Source: Tetmemena sp. SeJ-2015 (lineage: Eukaryota; Ciliophora; Spirotrichea; Sporadotrichida; Oxytrichidae). Taken from it: DNA of 13,632 nt. Positions 1-8,226 of this stretch are shown one piece after another; the stretch's first letter is position 1; every line of letters begins with the position of its first letter. The stretch is from NCBI GenBank assembly GCA_027382625.1, contig JAJKFJ010024535.1, forward strand, positions 1 through 13,632, written 5' to 3'. Position numbers and translations under genes: made by a program. The notes under the pieces are model-generated. The model had not been told where the DNA came from. It saw only the letters and a program-made list of their open reading frames with translations, and ran no database searches.

Positions 1-833
1 CTTCATATGTGAAATACTTGGAAGATCCGATGTGCTTAGTTCTGAGGAGTTTAGTGATGCGTCTGGCTCTCATTCCTCTGAACAGAGCTTGAATCTTAAT
101 AATCTTTTGTAAATTCTTCTTAAGATAGTCGTCTGTTAAATCCTTTCGGGAACCTCCACCGTTAGTAGTCTAGTTTTGAGAGAATGCAGAATTTTAGTAG
201 GTGCCCCTCTTGTTGACTTGCTACTGATTGGTTGTGGAATTGTTTCCCGAGTTGGAGTACTAGTTCTACGCACTCATGTCTTTGTAGCTCTGGCGGTGTT
301 GTCTTTCTTATACATTTCCTGAGTTTAGAAAGATAGTATAATGAATCTAATTAGGGAAAGAGTTGACTTGGTTATTATAGTTTTTCATATACTATGCCTA
401 GTCCTAAACATCCATTTCAGTTAAAATATTCATAAATGGCATACTCAGATACTCTCTAAATCATATTGAATTTAGTTAACTCTAAAGAGTATTTTAAATA
501 AAACATTTGTCCGAGCAAGAAAATTATATTTTAATGCAAATTATTTTTGATACTTTACTCTTTGAGTTTTAATATATTTTACTGAAGTAGAGAATTTAAG
601 TTATGGTAAAATTTATAAATTTAATTTATTGAATATATAATACAAAACTTGGAAGAGGTATTCTTACTTGGATATAATAAATATAAGAATTATCATTTTA
701 AAGCAAATTAAATTAATAATCATCATAAAAAGCGATTAAATTTTGAATGAGATAATTAAATTTGGATATTGAATTCATTAGGCGCTGCTTCGCCCTTGCC
801 ATCGCAATTGCAGGTGTTGCAAGTATTGCCCAT
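1..833 (-). CDS. Gene A: IQ-motif protein with MGN/Cys-rich N-terminus (3' end outside window)
   Basis: The reading frame uses TAA/TAG as Gln. It opens at the ATG at 833 with MGNTCNTCNCDGKGEAAPN, whose Gly2 could be N-myristoylated and whose Cys cluster could be palmitoylated. The body (346 down to 1) is rich in Asn, Gln and Ser. It then carries KIIKIQALFRGMRARR, a clear IQ calmodulin-binding motif at about residues 108-122, followed by a SSKYFTYE segment that runs off the window. Seen directly: both coding pieces and the 430 bp AT-rich gap between them. In one model the gap is a 303 bp IES (pointer AATTCAATAT) plus a 106 bp GT-AG intron (452 to 347), giving about 141 residues so far. In the other it is a single 427 bp IES. 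Ciliate proteins with this layout often continue into MORN repeats, but none is visible here. A calmodulin-binding, membrane-associated role is inferred from motifs only. Gene B ends 286 bp upstream on the same strand. Confidence 0.72.
463..775 (-). other. IES in gene A, 303 bp, 10 bp pointer
   Basis: The direct repeat ATATTGAATT (plus strand) lies at 463-472 and 766-775 and bounds very AT-rich DNA. There is no GT donor between the MGNTC exon and the TGA that closes its frame, so the gap cannot be only a standard intron. Removing one repeat plus the insert extends the frame to EFNMIQR, where a GTATCT donor begins; the intron then ends in CCCTAATTAG at 347. A competing pointer, ATTAGG at 350-355 and 777-782, would remove 427 bp and dispense with the intron while staying in frame. 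An insert is well supported; its exact ends are not. Confidence 0.6.
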
Positions 834-1119
834 GTTATGTTTACAAAGTTGATAGGAAAATACAATGTAGAGTATAGTAAGGATTTGTATATTCGATGAT
901 GAACGATCTCTCCTTTTTATTTATTTTTCTAATTCAAATTTAATAAATTCTATACTCATTAGTTCACTCTATTTTAATTTTACATTCATGTTAATTATTT
1001 ATAGAAAAATATATTAACAATGAGTATCGTCATTATAACTTAATGGATGGAATGATTAAATCAAAAATTAATATGAATAACAACTTAACTTTTCCCTCCT
1101 ATCTGACCTTAAAATAAAT
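834..1119. other. Intergenic spacer between genes A and B
   Basis: This AT-rich DNA lies between the start codon of gene A and the TGA stop of gene B, both on the minus strand. It should hold the 3' end of B and the promoter of A. No coding frame is evident on either strand, and no telomere-like repeat is visible. Confidence 0.6.
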
Positions 1120-4100
1120 TCATAACATCTATTTACTCTTGTAAGAAGGCTTGCCAGATAGCAAATCATCAATCCTGATATTAGCAGCTATGCTGTACGC
1201 CATGAATTTATTCTTCTTATCCTGTAAATGATTCTTGTTCGATTGTTTGCGAGCATTTAAGTTGTACTTCTTGAGAGGAAGTTATCTGGAGTTTTCTTGA
1301 TTCTTACTATGTGTATGTATCATGTTTTGAGTATCTCCTTCCTGCTACTAGTTGTAGTCTCCCTCTTCTGTGTGCATATTATTTTATGGGCTTAACCCAG
1401 AGTAAGCGTCAGGGCTCATTTTCTAAGAGCTTAAAAGGGACTAACTGTAAGAAAATCTCAAGGAATCTCTAGTCGAGGCTCTTTGCTACTAGGTATAATT
1501 GAAATTATGACGCAAGCTATAAATTTAGAACTTTTTAAGTCAGAAAGTTTGTATATAATATTGGAGAAGGATGTAAAAGGTCGTTCATACTACTAATTAG
1601 AGAGCTTCATCTCTGGAGAATGCAAATAGCCTCTCTCTGGAGATGATAAGGCAAGGAAAGCTTCTTCCTGTTCCTGATCTTCCTCATTCAATAGCTTCTA
1701 AACAGGATTATAAAACTAGTACCCAAGTTCTTGGGAGACCTGGTTCAACTATCTGTCGTTTAAATGCAATTCAGATTTTCTCTCTCCTTGTCTATTACTG
1801 GTAGGTTTAATTTAACTCTTTTATTGCGGAGGAGAGTTAATCCTCATCTTTTTGAAGAGGCCATTATCTTTGTAAGTAGTCTAAAAGCTAAGCATGTTCT
1901 CAAGATATTTGCTACTTTCCTTGTAACTTTCCTTGGATTTCTATTTGAGGTTTTGAATATAGTTAGCTCCTCCAGGGTGTCTCTCTGACCTCATCTTCTG
2001 GTTAGATGCTTACTACTTTAGCATATCTTAGAGAAGAACCACTGGCTTTGCATTCTGCTTCAACTCCTCAAATCTTTGCATCCTCTTTTAATGGGAATTA
2101 ACTCTGGCTTGGAAGAAACCACCATGGGTTTAGTCTTAATCCTGGGATGGCCCCATATTTAGTAAGGATTGGGACTTCTTCAGTGTTTAACCTTGAGTCA
2201 TTTGAGGCGACAGTATTCTCATAGACTTTTTATCTTTGTTCTTCTAGAAGATTGAGGCTTTACTCTATTGTGAAACTATAATTAAACACTCAAAGAAGAA
2301 AATATTTTGAGAACTTAAACATTCTTTTCAGATTAAGCAATACTGAGATCTATGCTGTTCATCAGCAGTTGAAACAATGAACCTATCGATGGAATTTGAT
2401 TATTGTTACTTGTCCTTAAAGTTGATAGACTTGTCAAAAGTGCCAGTTGATCTTTAAGCTTGAGAGAAATAGTCTCTACTGTCAGTCCTTTGTTGCGCCA
2501 TAGAAGCCATCTTGAAAGTGCTTATTTTGTGAGATGGCTATTGCATTTCAGCTAACTTAATTTCCTCTTCTAGTTGCTGCAGCTAACTGCCTGTGCTTAT
2601 TCTTTATTTAGCTGTTTCTACTTTTTTAATACCCAGGCTTCTACTTTTATCACTTCTGTCGCTATATGCCCCATCTGACTCATTAAGATCATGAAAATTC
2701 TCAATTGTATTAAGTTCCTTTTCTGGACTTTTGTTGTCTTTGAGGTCTCCAATCTGAATTACCTTAGACTATCTCGATTAGAGCTTATTCTTTGGACTGA
2801 AGTTTGAAGTGGGTGAAGAGCCCTCTTGTTGATTTTAAATAAGTAGGTGTCTATCTTTATTGGGCACGGTCTAGTAATTTCTCCTCCCTTCACTTAGGAT
2901 CTCGCCCTCAATTTGACTATCGAGAGAACTACTAGCGCTTAAAGAAGATTGTGCCTTTTTAGAAGTCAGACCTTGAAGTGCGAAATTAAGTCTTACTCCT
3001 CCTGTCTCTTAGGACATTTACTCTGTCTTTTTTGTAAAATTCAGTCCACTTCCAAATTTTTCAAGATTCGATAAGATTCTTTGCGAGACTTGAGCAGATA
3101 CATTTTCATCACTCCCATCAGTAGTGGAATTCCTACCGTGTTCTTTGTTATAGACGAATCACTTATAATTTAAATAAGTTAAGTATTAAGCATTAAAAAA
3201 TTAATAAAATTGCAATGCCTAAGATAAATTTTACAACTTATATCCTATAAAGGAATTGTCTGGCAGAAATAAAAAAGGAGATTCAAATAGGACCTTAACA
3301 TTTAAATGATCAATCCAGGACTTATTCATAATAGAATCCTTCTATATTTAGCTGCATTTTCTCTGAAGGTGGCATGACTGCTGCTGTGAATCTATTGATC
3401 TTGAGAGACACGTCGTCACACTCCTTCACAAATTTATTTAGAAACCTCATCTCTCCTTTTTAAAAGTCCTGCATGATCTGATAAATATCCTTGAAAGTCT
3501 CTCTTTTCTGTTTTGGAGAGTTCTTAGAACTCTTGACTGTATTTTCTCCTCCATTTAGTGCATCTGCACTCTTGTAATTTAAGTTCATATTTAGCAGTCT
3601 TTGCTGAGAAGGGGAAATCATGGCTAGTTTCTTCTTTTCAGCTTCTATTCTTTCTTTCTATAACTGTTTATCTTTGACTAACTTGATCCTCTCTTCCTTT
3701 ATTTATCTATACTGCTTCTATGTCAATCCTTACTCGAACTCCTAGTCATCTTTCTCAATCACTCTTTGCAATCATCAATAAAAATGAGAGAATAATTTGC
3801 TTGAGTCTGCTCTCTAGTAGGAATAGTGGTTTTTCTTCTTTGGCTTGCATCAAATCATGATACTCTATTAGCAAAGATATTATAAAACACTTAGAAACTC
3901 TTTGACCACTGGGTTTCTAGGCTTAATGGCAAATATCTTTTGGCATCTCTGGTATTCTGTGTTAAATTACTTGGGCTTTAAGCCTCTATTGTTGAAGTCT
4001 AGATTCTAGGTATTGAATAAAAACGAAATTAAATATACTTAAATAACTATGAGTGAAAGTAAGAATAATAGGAACAAAATCCAATGATCTTTAGAGCGCC

Positions 4101-6612
4101 TCGTACTAATACTGCTCGTCGTAAATCATTTCCTTAATTCCTGAAGCTATAACTTTTAGATAGTCTATGAACAGCATGGAATTTAAATAGTCTTTAAGAG
4201 CCTCTTATACCTTAGAGAAGAGCATCTTGCCTTGAAAATCGTCTCCTCCCTTTGAGTACTTCTTTTTCTTGTTCTTGCCATTCTTCTTGCTCTTAACTGA
4301 CGAGCTGGGATAAATTAAGATAAATGATTCCTAAAGAAGCTGACCATCTATTGTTGATTAGGAGATTTCCCTTTGTCCTCTGGAATGTTAAGTTGATGAG
4401 TGGAGCTAGAATTCTCACTCATTCTATTAGTGAGGAGCTGGCGTGGACTATCTGAGGTCTGTTTCTTTTTCAGAGCTGTTAAATTCATGACTAGCAAAGC
4501 AGACGACTATAGCTTTTTAGACTTAGACTTGGCTCTCATAAGTTTGAGAACTTTCTCCTCTTCCTCTGTAAGCTCCTACTTTTGATTCTTCAGTATATCG
4601 CTCATGAATTTCTGCACTATCTAAGCCAATTTGTAGAACTCTAATTGAGGAGCCACTTGCTTCAGCTTATCAAGCTTGTAACTTATTCTAGAATAAAGAT
4701 GAACAAGGAAAGGAAGGTAGTTACTTTATCATCAGATCATTCAAGAATTGAAAAATCTTTTTCCTAAATTGCTTCCTCTAGAATATCTTGCCTTTCAATT
4801 CATTCACCTTCAGATAGTTATCAAACAAGAATAGCATGTTTGTATAAGACTCTGGCAAGTAATTCTCATCCTCATTCTATATAATCATTAAAATTATTGA
4901 AGACTATGCAAGAAAAGAGAGTATCTTATTCAGTTTTATCATAAGTGTGCAGAATAACTTACAAGGAATTTCTGGGAACTAATCCACTCCTCTTTATATC
5001 TCTCCAATTCTTTTTGCAATTCTTCAAGTAGCAGCTTCTTTTTATTCTTCTCGGTAGTCATTTCATCGAAGCTGACATTCAATAGTTGATTCAATATCAT
5101 CACTTTCTCATACTACTTGACTAAGAAGTCCTCACATCTTTGCAAATCAAACATGTCCTTCAACTGAGCCCACCTCACTTTAATTCTTCTGTTTTATTCT
5201 TGCCCTTGCTTCTCTTTTTGCTGAAGATTAGTGAGTTTGGCTAAAGAGTATTCCGCATGAGGAGGTGATTATTTAGTGTCATACTTGTGCGATGCCTTTG
5301 GAGTTTAAGTTGGAGTTATGTCAATAGAAAAATATAAACGACATAGATGAATTGGTGCTTCTCTTCTTGACACCGAAAAATGCTACTTTTGTAGAAGGAG
5401 GGGGCCAGATTTTGTTCTTAAACGATAGCGATTTATGTAAGGCAAGTACCAAGACCTTATATACTTTGACAGATTTCAAGTCATCCTCTTCAATGAAATC
5501 ATTGGTTTCCTTCCTCCTAATCATGAATGTTTCGAGATGACACAGAACTTCCATTTTATTAAGTGCATCCTCTTCAATGTTTCTTTTTTCGAAGAACTTA
5601 GTGATAATTTCATCTATCTTCACTGACTCATTTTCTTTCTTTAATATAGCTAGCTTCTTCTTGAAATTGTCTAGTTACTTCTCCTTAGTGTCCATTACCT
5701 TTTAAAGATCTTAATGTTCTCTTTCCTCTTCTATGAGTTCATTTCTTTTGGCAATTAGTCTATCAGCCTTATTGGCGTTGAATTCATTCATCTCGGCTTT
5801 GCATTTATTTATCCCACTCATTGCAGTAATCCAATTTCTAAATTGTATTACAATAAGTTCTAAGCTCTTAGGTTTATTGACCCTGGTTTGATTCACAAAT
5901 TTGGTGTGGAGGAACATCTGCATGGTGTTGCTCATATCTCTCACATCAGGCAGTATCTTTTAAAGCGTAAAGTGATCGCACTCCTTCTATTGCAACATAT
6001 CGCTCCTCATCCTTCCCAGGATCTCAGTTTACATATCCTCGCTTTCTTAGGAAGAATATATGCTCTCTAACTTTATAATAAGATCTTCCATCTTCTGACT
6101 TAGCTCATCAATACCATTGGTATTGAGTGATACTCTCAGAGTCATGAAAGGGGAAAAAGCCTTCATTGGGTTGCTTGTCATAACATTCAAGTTTACCATG
6201 CTTCAAATAGAATAATTATGCTCTTGTGATGCTTTTAGACATATGAGGAAACTGCTTGCCCACTAAGAATAGAGTTAGATAAGTTACTCATGTTATTCAT
6301 AGCTGCTGTGCTGTTTAGAAACTTAGAGAGTCTCATCTGAGTTTAATGCTCTGCCGTCTCAAGATACTGGGCTTGGCTTTGACTGAGAGCCAGCTCTGAC
6401 TTAAAATGCTCTAGCTGCTGTAACTTTAATTCATATTCGCTTTTTAAACTGTCCAACTCTTTTGTTAGCTAAACGAAGTATTATACCTGAGAATAAAAAG
6501 GAAAATAATTCTTAAATGCAAGCTCTTCATGTGCTCTTATCTTTCTTCTTCTAATTAAAACCTCTTTATAAACGTTAAAAGAATGGCTGCTCCTGACGTT
6601 CTCCAACTCCAT
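1120..6612 (-). CDS. Gene B: large coiled-coil protein, about 1,593 aa, split by eight IESs and two introns
   Basis: With TAA/TAG read as Gln, coding frames run almost without break from about 6612 to a TGA at 1122-1120. Eight pointer-flanked inserts (92, 19, 35, 48, 13, 178, 99 and 104 bp) and two GT-AG introns (86 and 37 bp) are removed. What remains is exactly 1,594 codons, which supports the model. The N-terminal third is helical and charged (for example NELIEEEREHQDLQK, LLLEELQKELERYKEE). The middle is compact and mixed (around DYLNSMLFIDYLK and LIEYHDLMQAKEEKPLFLLE). The last roughly 550 residues are Ser/Gln/Lys-rich low complexity and end LLSGKPSYKSKQML. I recognise no family; a cytoskeletal or basal-body scaffold is only a guess. 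The start is uncertain: the frame is secure to about 6480. Upstream it enters the inverted repeat, where ATG 6612 gives MELENVRSSHSF, opposite another open frame. Confidence 0.75.
1486..1595 (-). other. IES in gene B, 104 bp, pointer TAGTAG
   Basis: CTACTA (plus strand) occurs at 1486-1491 and 1590-1595. On the minus strand the upstream frame reads ...EMKLSNQQ at the first copy and the downstream frame reads QQRASTRDSLRF at the second. Both copies lie in the same codon phase, and the 104 bp removed accounts for the observed frame change. A GTATGA...TTATAG intron of about 74 bp across the same interval also restores the frame and is the main alternative. Confidence 0.75.
2271..2375 (-). other. 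IES in gene B, 99 bp, pointer GTTTCA
   Basis: TGAAAC (plus strand) lies at 2271-2276 and 2370-2375, in the same codon phase. The insert contains an in-frame TGA and a hydrophobic translation unlike the rest of the protein. Removal gives ...SIDRFIVSQQSKASIFQK..., matching the hydrophilic composition on both sides. The length is a multiple of three, as needed. Confidence 0.75.
3156..3338 (-). other. IES in gene B, 178 bp, pointer GATTC
   Basis: GAATC (plus strand) lies at 3156-3160 and 3334-3338. Upstream coding ends ...KMQLNIEGF and would stop at a TGA (3312-3310). Downstream coding resumes in a different frame as FVYNKEHGRNSTTDGSDENV. The join GGA TTC GTC is in phase on both sides. This insert made one gene look like two; without it the downstream block has no Met and no acceptor that fits. 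Confidence 0.75.
3756..3774 (-). other. Tiny IES in gene B, 13 bp, pointer TGATTG
   Basis: CAATCA (plus strand) occurs at 3756-3761 and 3769-3774. The upstream frame reads ...KQIILSFLLMI and would soon hit a TGA; the downstream frame reads EKDDQEFEQGLTQKQ. Removing 13 bp joins them in phase, and the insert is far too short for an intron. A sequencing indel would also shift the frame, but would not explain the 6 bp direct repeat. Confidence 0.6.
4015..4068 (-). other. In-frame IES in gene B, 48 bp, pointer TTATTC
   Basis: GAATAA (plus strand) lies at 4015-4020 and 4063-4068. The insert has no TGA and its length is a multiple of three, so it stays silent in a frame scan. It translates to a hydrophobic run, LTFTHSYLSIFNFVF, in an otherwise charged helix. 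Removal gives ...LQRSLDFVPIIQYLESRLQQQ.... Support comes from phase, composition and the repeat; there is no frameshift to prove it. Confidence 0.6.
4303..4342 (-). other. IES in gene B, 35 bp, pointer CAGCT
   Basis: AGCTG (plus strand) occurs at 4303-4307 and 4338-4342. Upstream coding reads ...KSPNQQQMVS and downstream coding, in another frame, reads SSVKSKKNGKNKKKKYSKGG. Removing 35 bp joins them in phase. No GT-AG pair of reasonable size does so. Confidence 0.75.
4688..4724 (-). other. Intron in gene B, 37 bp
   Basis: On the minus strand it starts GTAACTACC and ends TTTATTCTAG after a pyrimidine-rich stretch. It contains no pointer-like repeat. Splicing joins ...FLNDLMIK to ISYKLDKLKQ in phase and skips two in-frame TGA codons in the other reading. 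Confidence 0.75.
4877..4962 (-). other. Intron in gene B, 86 bp
   Basis: On the minus strand the donor is GTAAGTTATT, a consensus site, and the acceptor is GATTATATAG. Phase-0 splicing gives ...EEWISSQKFL joined to NEDENYLPESY. An alternative acceptor (TTGCATAG) exists inside, but the downstream one leaves the better reading. Confidence 0.75.
5324..5347 (-). other. IES in gene B, 19 bp, pointer TCTAT
   Basis: ATAGA (plus strand) lies at 5324-5328 and 5343-5347. Upstream coding ...GVKKRSTNSS would stop at TGA within ten codons. Downstream coding, one frame over, reads IDITPTQTPKASHKYDTK. Excision of 19 bp joins both in phase; the insert is too short for a spliceosomal intron in this genome. 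Confidence 0.72.
6189..6285 (-). other. IES in gene B, 92 bp, pointer AACTT
   Basis: AAGTT (plus strand) occurs at 6189-6193 and 6281-6285. The join gives ...STAAMNNMSNLNVMTSNPMKAF..., in phase on both sides, and removes a TGA. The 92 bp length is the value (2 mod 3) needed to make the whole of gene B a whole number of codons. A rival repeat, AAGCAT, inside the insert leads to a frame that soon ends in TGA. Confidence 0.72.
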
Positions 6613-6825
6613 TAGCAAAAACATAAAACGCAGTTTGGTCAAGCTAGAATGGGAGCTCTACCCGGCCAGTCTGTCCTCCACGACTCCTGCCAGTCAACCA
6701 GGACGCAGCAACCCACCGAGGCCGACCTCAAATCAGTTGGCGGTGGAACTGAACCTCCGAACTCCCTCGACCATCTTTAGTTCTCACCCTCGGCAAGTTC
6801 GAGTGAACTCACCCAAGGTCTTTGA
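6583..6825 (+). CDS. Small Gln-rich ORF in left arm of inverted repeat (80 aa)
   Basis: The ATG at 6583 opens MAAPDVLQLHQQKHKTQFGQ and, with TAG read as Gln twice, runs to a TGA at 6823-6825. A TTTATAAACGTT box lies just upstream. The first 53 codons align without gaps to the ORF in the other arm, and several differences are synonymous, including TAG against CAG, which is silent only in the Gln code. The rest runs into the unique spacer. No family is recognised. The opposite strand is also open as the presumed N-terminus of gene B (MELENVRSSHSF), so only one of the two may be real. Confidence 0.4.
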
Positions 6826-6996
6826 GAGGGTCGAGTCGCCAACTGATTTGAGGTTGGCCTTGGTGACTTGCTGCGTGCTGGTTAACTGGCAGGAGTCGTG
6901 GAGATCAGATTGGCCTGATCGAGCTCTCATGCAAGCTTGAGCAAACTGAGTTTTTTGTTGTTGCTGATGGAGTTTGAGAACGTCAGGAGCAGCCAT
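6784..6996 (-). CDS. Small Gln-rich ORF in right arm of inverted repeat (70 aa)
   Basis: MAAPDVLKLHQQQQKTQFAQ starts at 6996 on the minus strand and ends at TGA after 70 codons. It faces its left-arm homologue, and the two 3' ends overlap by about 40 bp. Residues 1-53 match the partner with about two thirds identity by eye, gap-free; the C-termini differ because they lie in the unique spacer. It is Gln/Thr/Ser-rich, with two Cys and no membrane segment. Conservation of frame and of the upstream box suggests a recently duplicated gene, but the function is unknown. Confidence 0.4.
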   Translation of the reverse strand: MAAPDVLKLHQQQQKTQFAQACMRARSGQSDLHDSCQLTSTQQVTKANLKSVGDSTLSKTLGEFTRTCRG

Positions 6997-7230
6997 TCTT
7001 TTTAAAATTAACGTTTATAAAGAGGCTTTAATTAGAAGAAGAAAGATAAGAGCACATGAAGAGCTTGCATTTAACAATTCTTTTCCTTTAGATTCTCAGG
7101 TATAATACTCTTGTCCGTTTTATGGAAAACTTAAAAAACGTTTAGTCACCAAACTTACATTTTCAGCGTTAACTAAATTCACATGTGGTTAAACAAACTT
7201 CTCGACATGCTTAGGTTGTGCAAGTGTCAT

Positions 7231-7640
7231 TATAGCTGAGATTTTAATAAAAAAGAGAATTAAATTAGATATTAATTTAATAGAATTTATCAGTGGCATT
7301 TGAAGTGTGTCAAGATTTAAATAATAATTACACCATTCGATTCAGCAAGAAATTTAAAAACTTTCATCCTTGCAACTTTTGTATGGGAGTGCTCAGTCAA
7401 GAGTTATAAGCGACACGAGTTTTAATGAAGACGATGAGGTTGAAGATGACTGCGTGAGTCATATCTCACTACTGAGAGGTGCTGCTGAGATGATTAAAGA
7501 AGAAACTCATATTAATTTTTGATAAGCTATCGAGCAAGCTGCAGATCAGGGGAGAATCTGCGATTTCAACTGACACGAAGTTGCAACTCTCCAATTAGTA
7601 CTTAAACCAATCATCGATTTTAATTAAAATTCTTACTATA
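7231..7640 (+). mobile_element. MITE-like repeat, copy 1 (410 bp)
   Basis: This stretch is repeated in inverted orientation at 12919-13334. Its ends, TATAGCTGAGATTTTAATAAAA and (reverse complement) TATAGTAAGAATTTTAATTAAAA, form imperfect terminal inverted repeats of about 23 bp. It has no transposase. Reading along the plus strand, one frame gives an acidic peptide (SDTSFNEDDEVEDD then CVSHISLLRGAAEMIKEE), but it has no clear start and has a TGA where the other copy has TAA. No target duplication is certain; TA is possible. Confidence 0.7.
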
Positions 7641-8226
7641 GTCCCTTTGATTAAACATTATTGTCTAAATAGCAATCAATCATCTAACATTTTAACCTCT
7701 AAGATTATTATCTCAAAGTGTTTCAGTGCATACATTCGATCAAGTCACTACGATATTACTTTTAACTTACATTTCTTTTATGATAGACTTCGATAGTTTG
7801 GTTATCCTATTGGTATTACAGACTAAAAGAGCTGCATGATTTAACTCCCTCCACCTTCATTTAGGAAAGTTTTTTCTTCCATAGCTGAATAAAATTTCGC
7901 AAAATATATTAAAACTTGCTTTCTAAATATTGATTGGATATGCTAATGACTAATCACTATGAACTGCAAATATTTTTTTCAAGAGGAAATCAAATTTAAT
8001 TTGGCTTTAATTGATTTGTAGATGATTTCATTGTTTTCAACACAAAAGAGTTCAAATGAAATGTCCAATGGGATCAAAAGCTCTCCAGTACTTTAATCTT
8101 AATTATTTTTAATAATTTTCATTTAAAATCATTATTTATAAATCAAAGAGAGAGGATTCTTTCTTTCCTAATTTGAATTCTAAGCTTTCCATTTCCTTGC
8201 GCTCTATCTAAACTTGATTAGAAGAG
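7641..8226. other. AT-rich spacer upstream of gene C
   Basis: About 590 bp lies between repeat copy 1 and the ATG of gene C. I see no sustained coding frame. A short frame near 7780 (MIDFDSLVILLVLQ, ending at TGA) could be a chance ORF or an isolated coding segment, and no pointer linking it to gene C was found. The gene C promoter should lie here. Confidence 0.5.

Larger units (their letters stand above)
6478..7108. repeat. Large imperfect inverted repeat with 94 bp spacer
   Basis: The left arm (6478-6742) and right arm (6837-7108) are reverse complements with scattered substitutions and a few small indels. The outer ends share GTATTATACCTGAG and the inner ends share CTCAAATCAGTTGGCG. The central part is clearly more GC-rich than the surrounding DNA. 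Each arm carries, reading inward, about 105 bp of conserved leader with a TTTATAAACGTT box and then a small open frame. The left arm also overlaps the 5' end of gene B on the other strand. It could be an inverted gene duplication or a foldback-type germline element; I cannot tell which. Confidence 0.8.

Noticed and set aside
1764..1988. A 74-codon plus-strand frame
   Set aside because: It lies antisense to well-supported coding of gene B, has hydrophobic shadow-like composition and uses the wrong code.
3868..3894. A 23 bp IES in gene B with pointer TTAG that would join KEFL to IEYHDLM
   Set aside because: The other frame is continuously open and protein-like across it (SGQRVSKCFIISLLIEYHDL), so no excision is needed; the upstream match was a shadow frame.
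6211..6247. Repeat AAGCAT as the pointer for the first IES of gene B
   Set aside because: The 31 bp excision leads into a frame that ends in TGA; pointer AACTT with 92 bp keeps the main frame and makes the total codon count whole.
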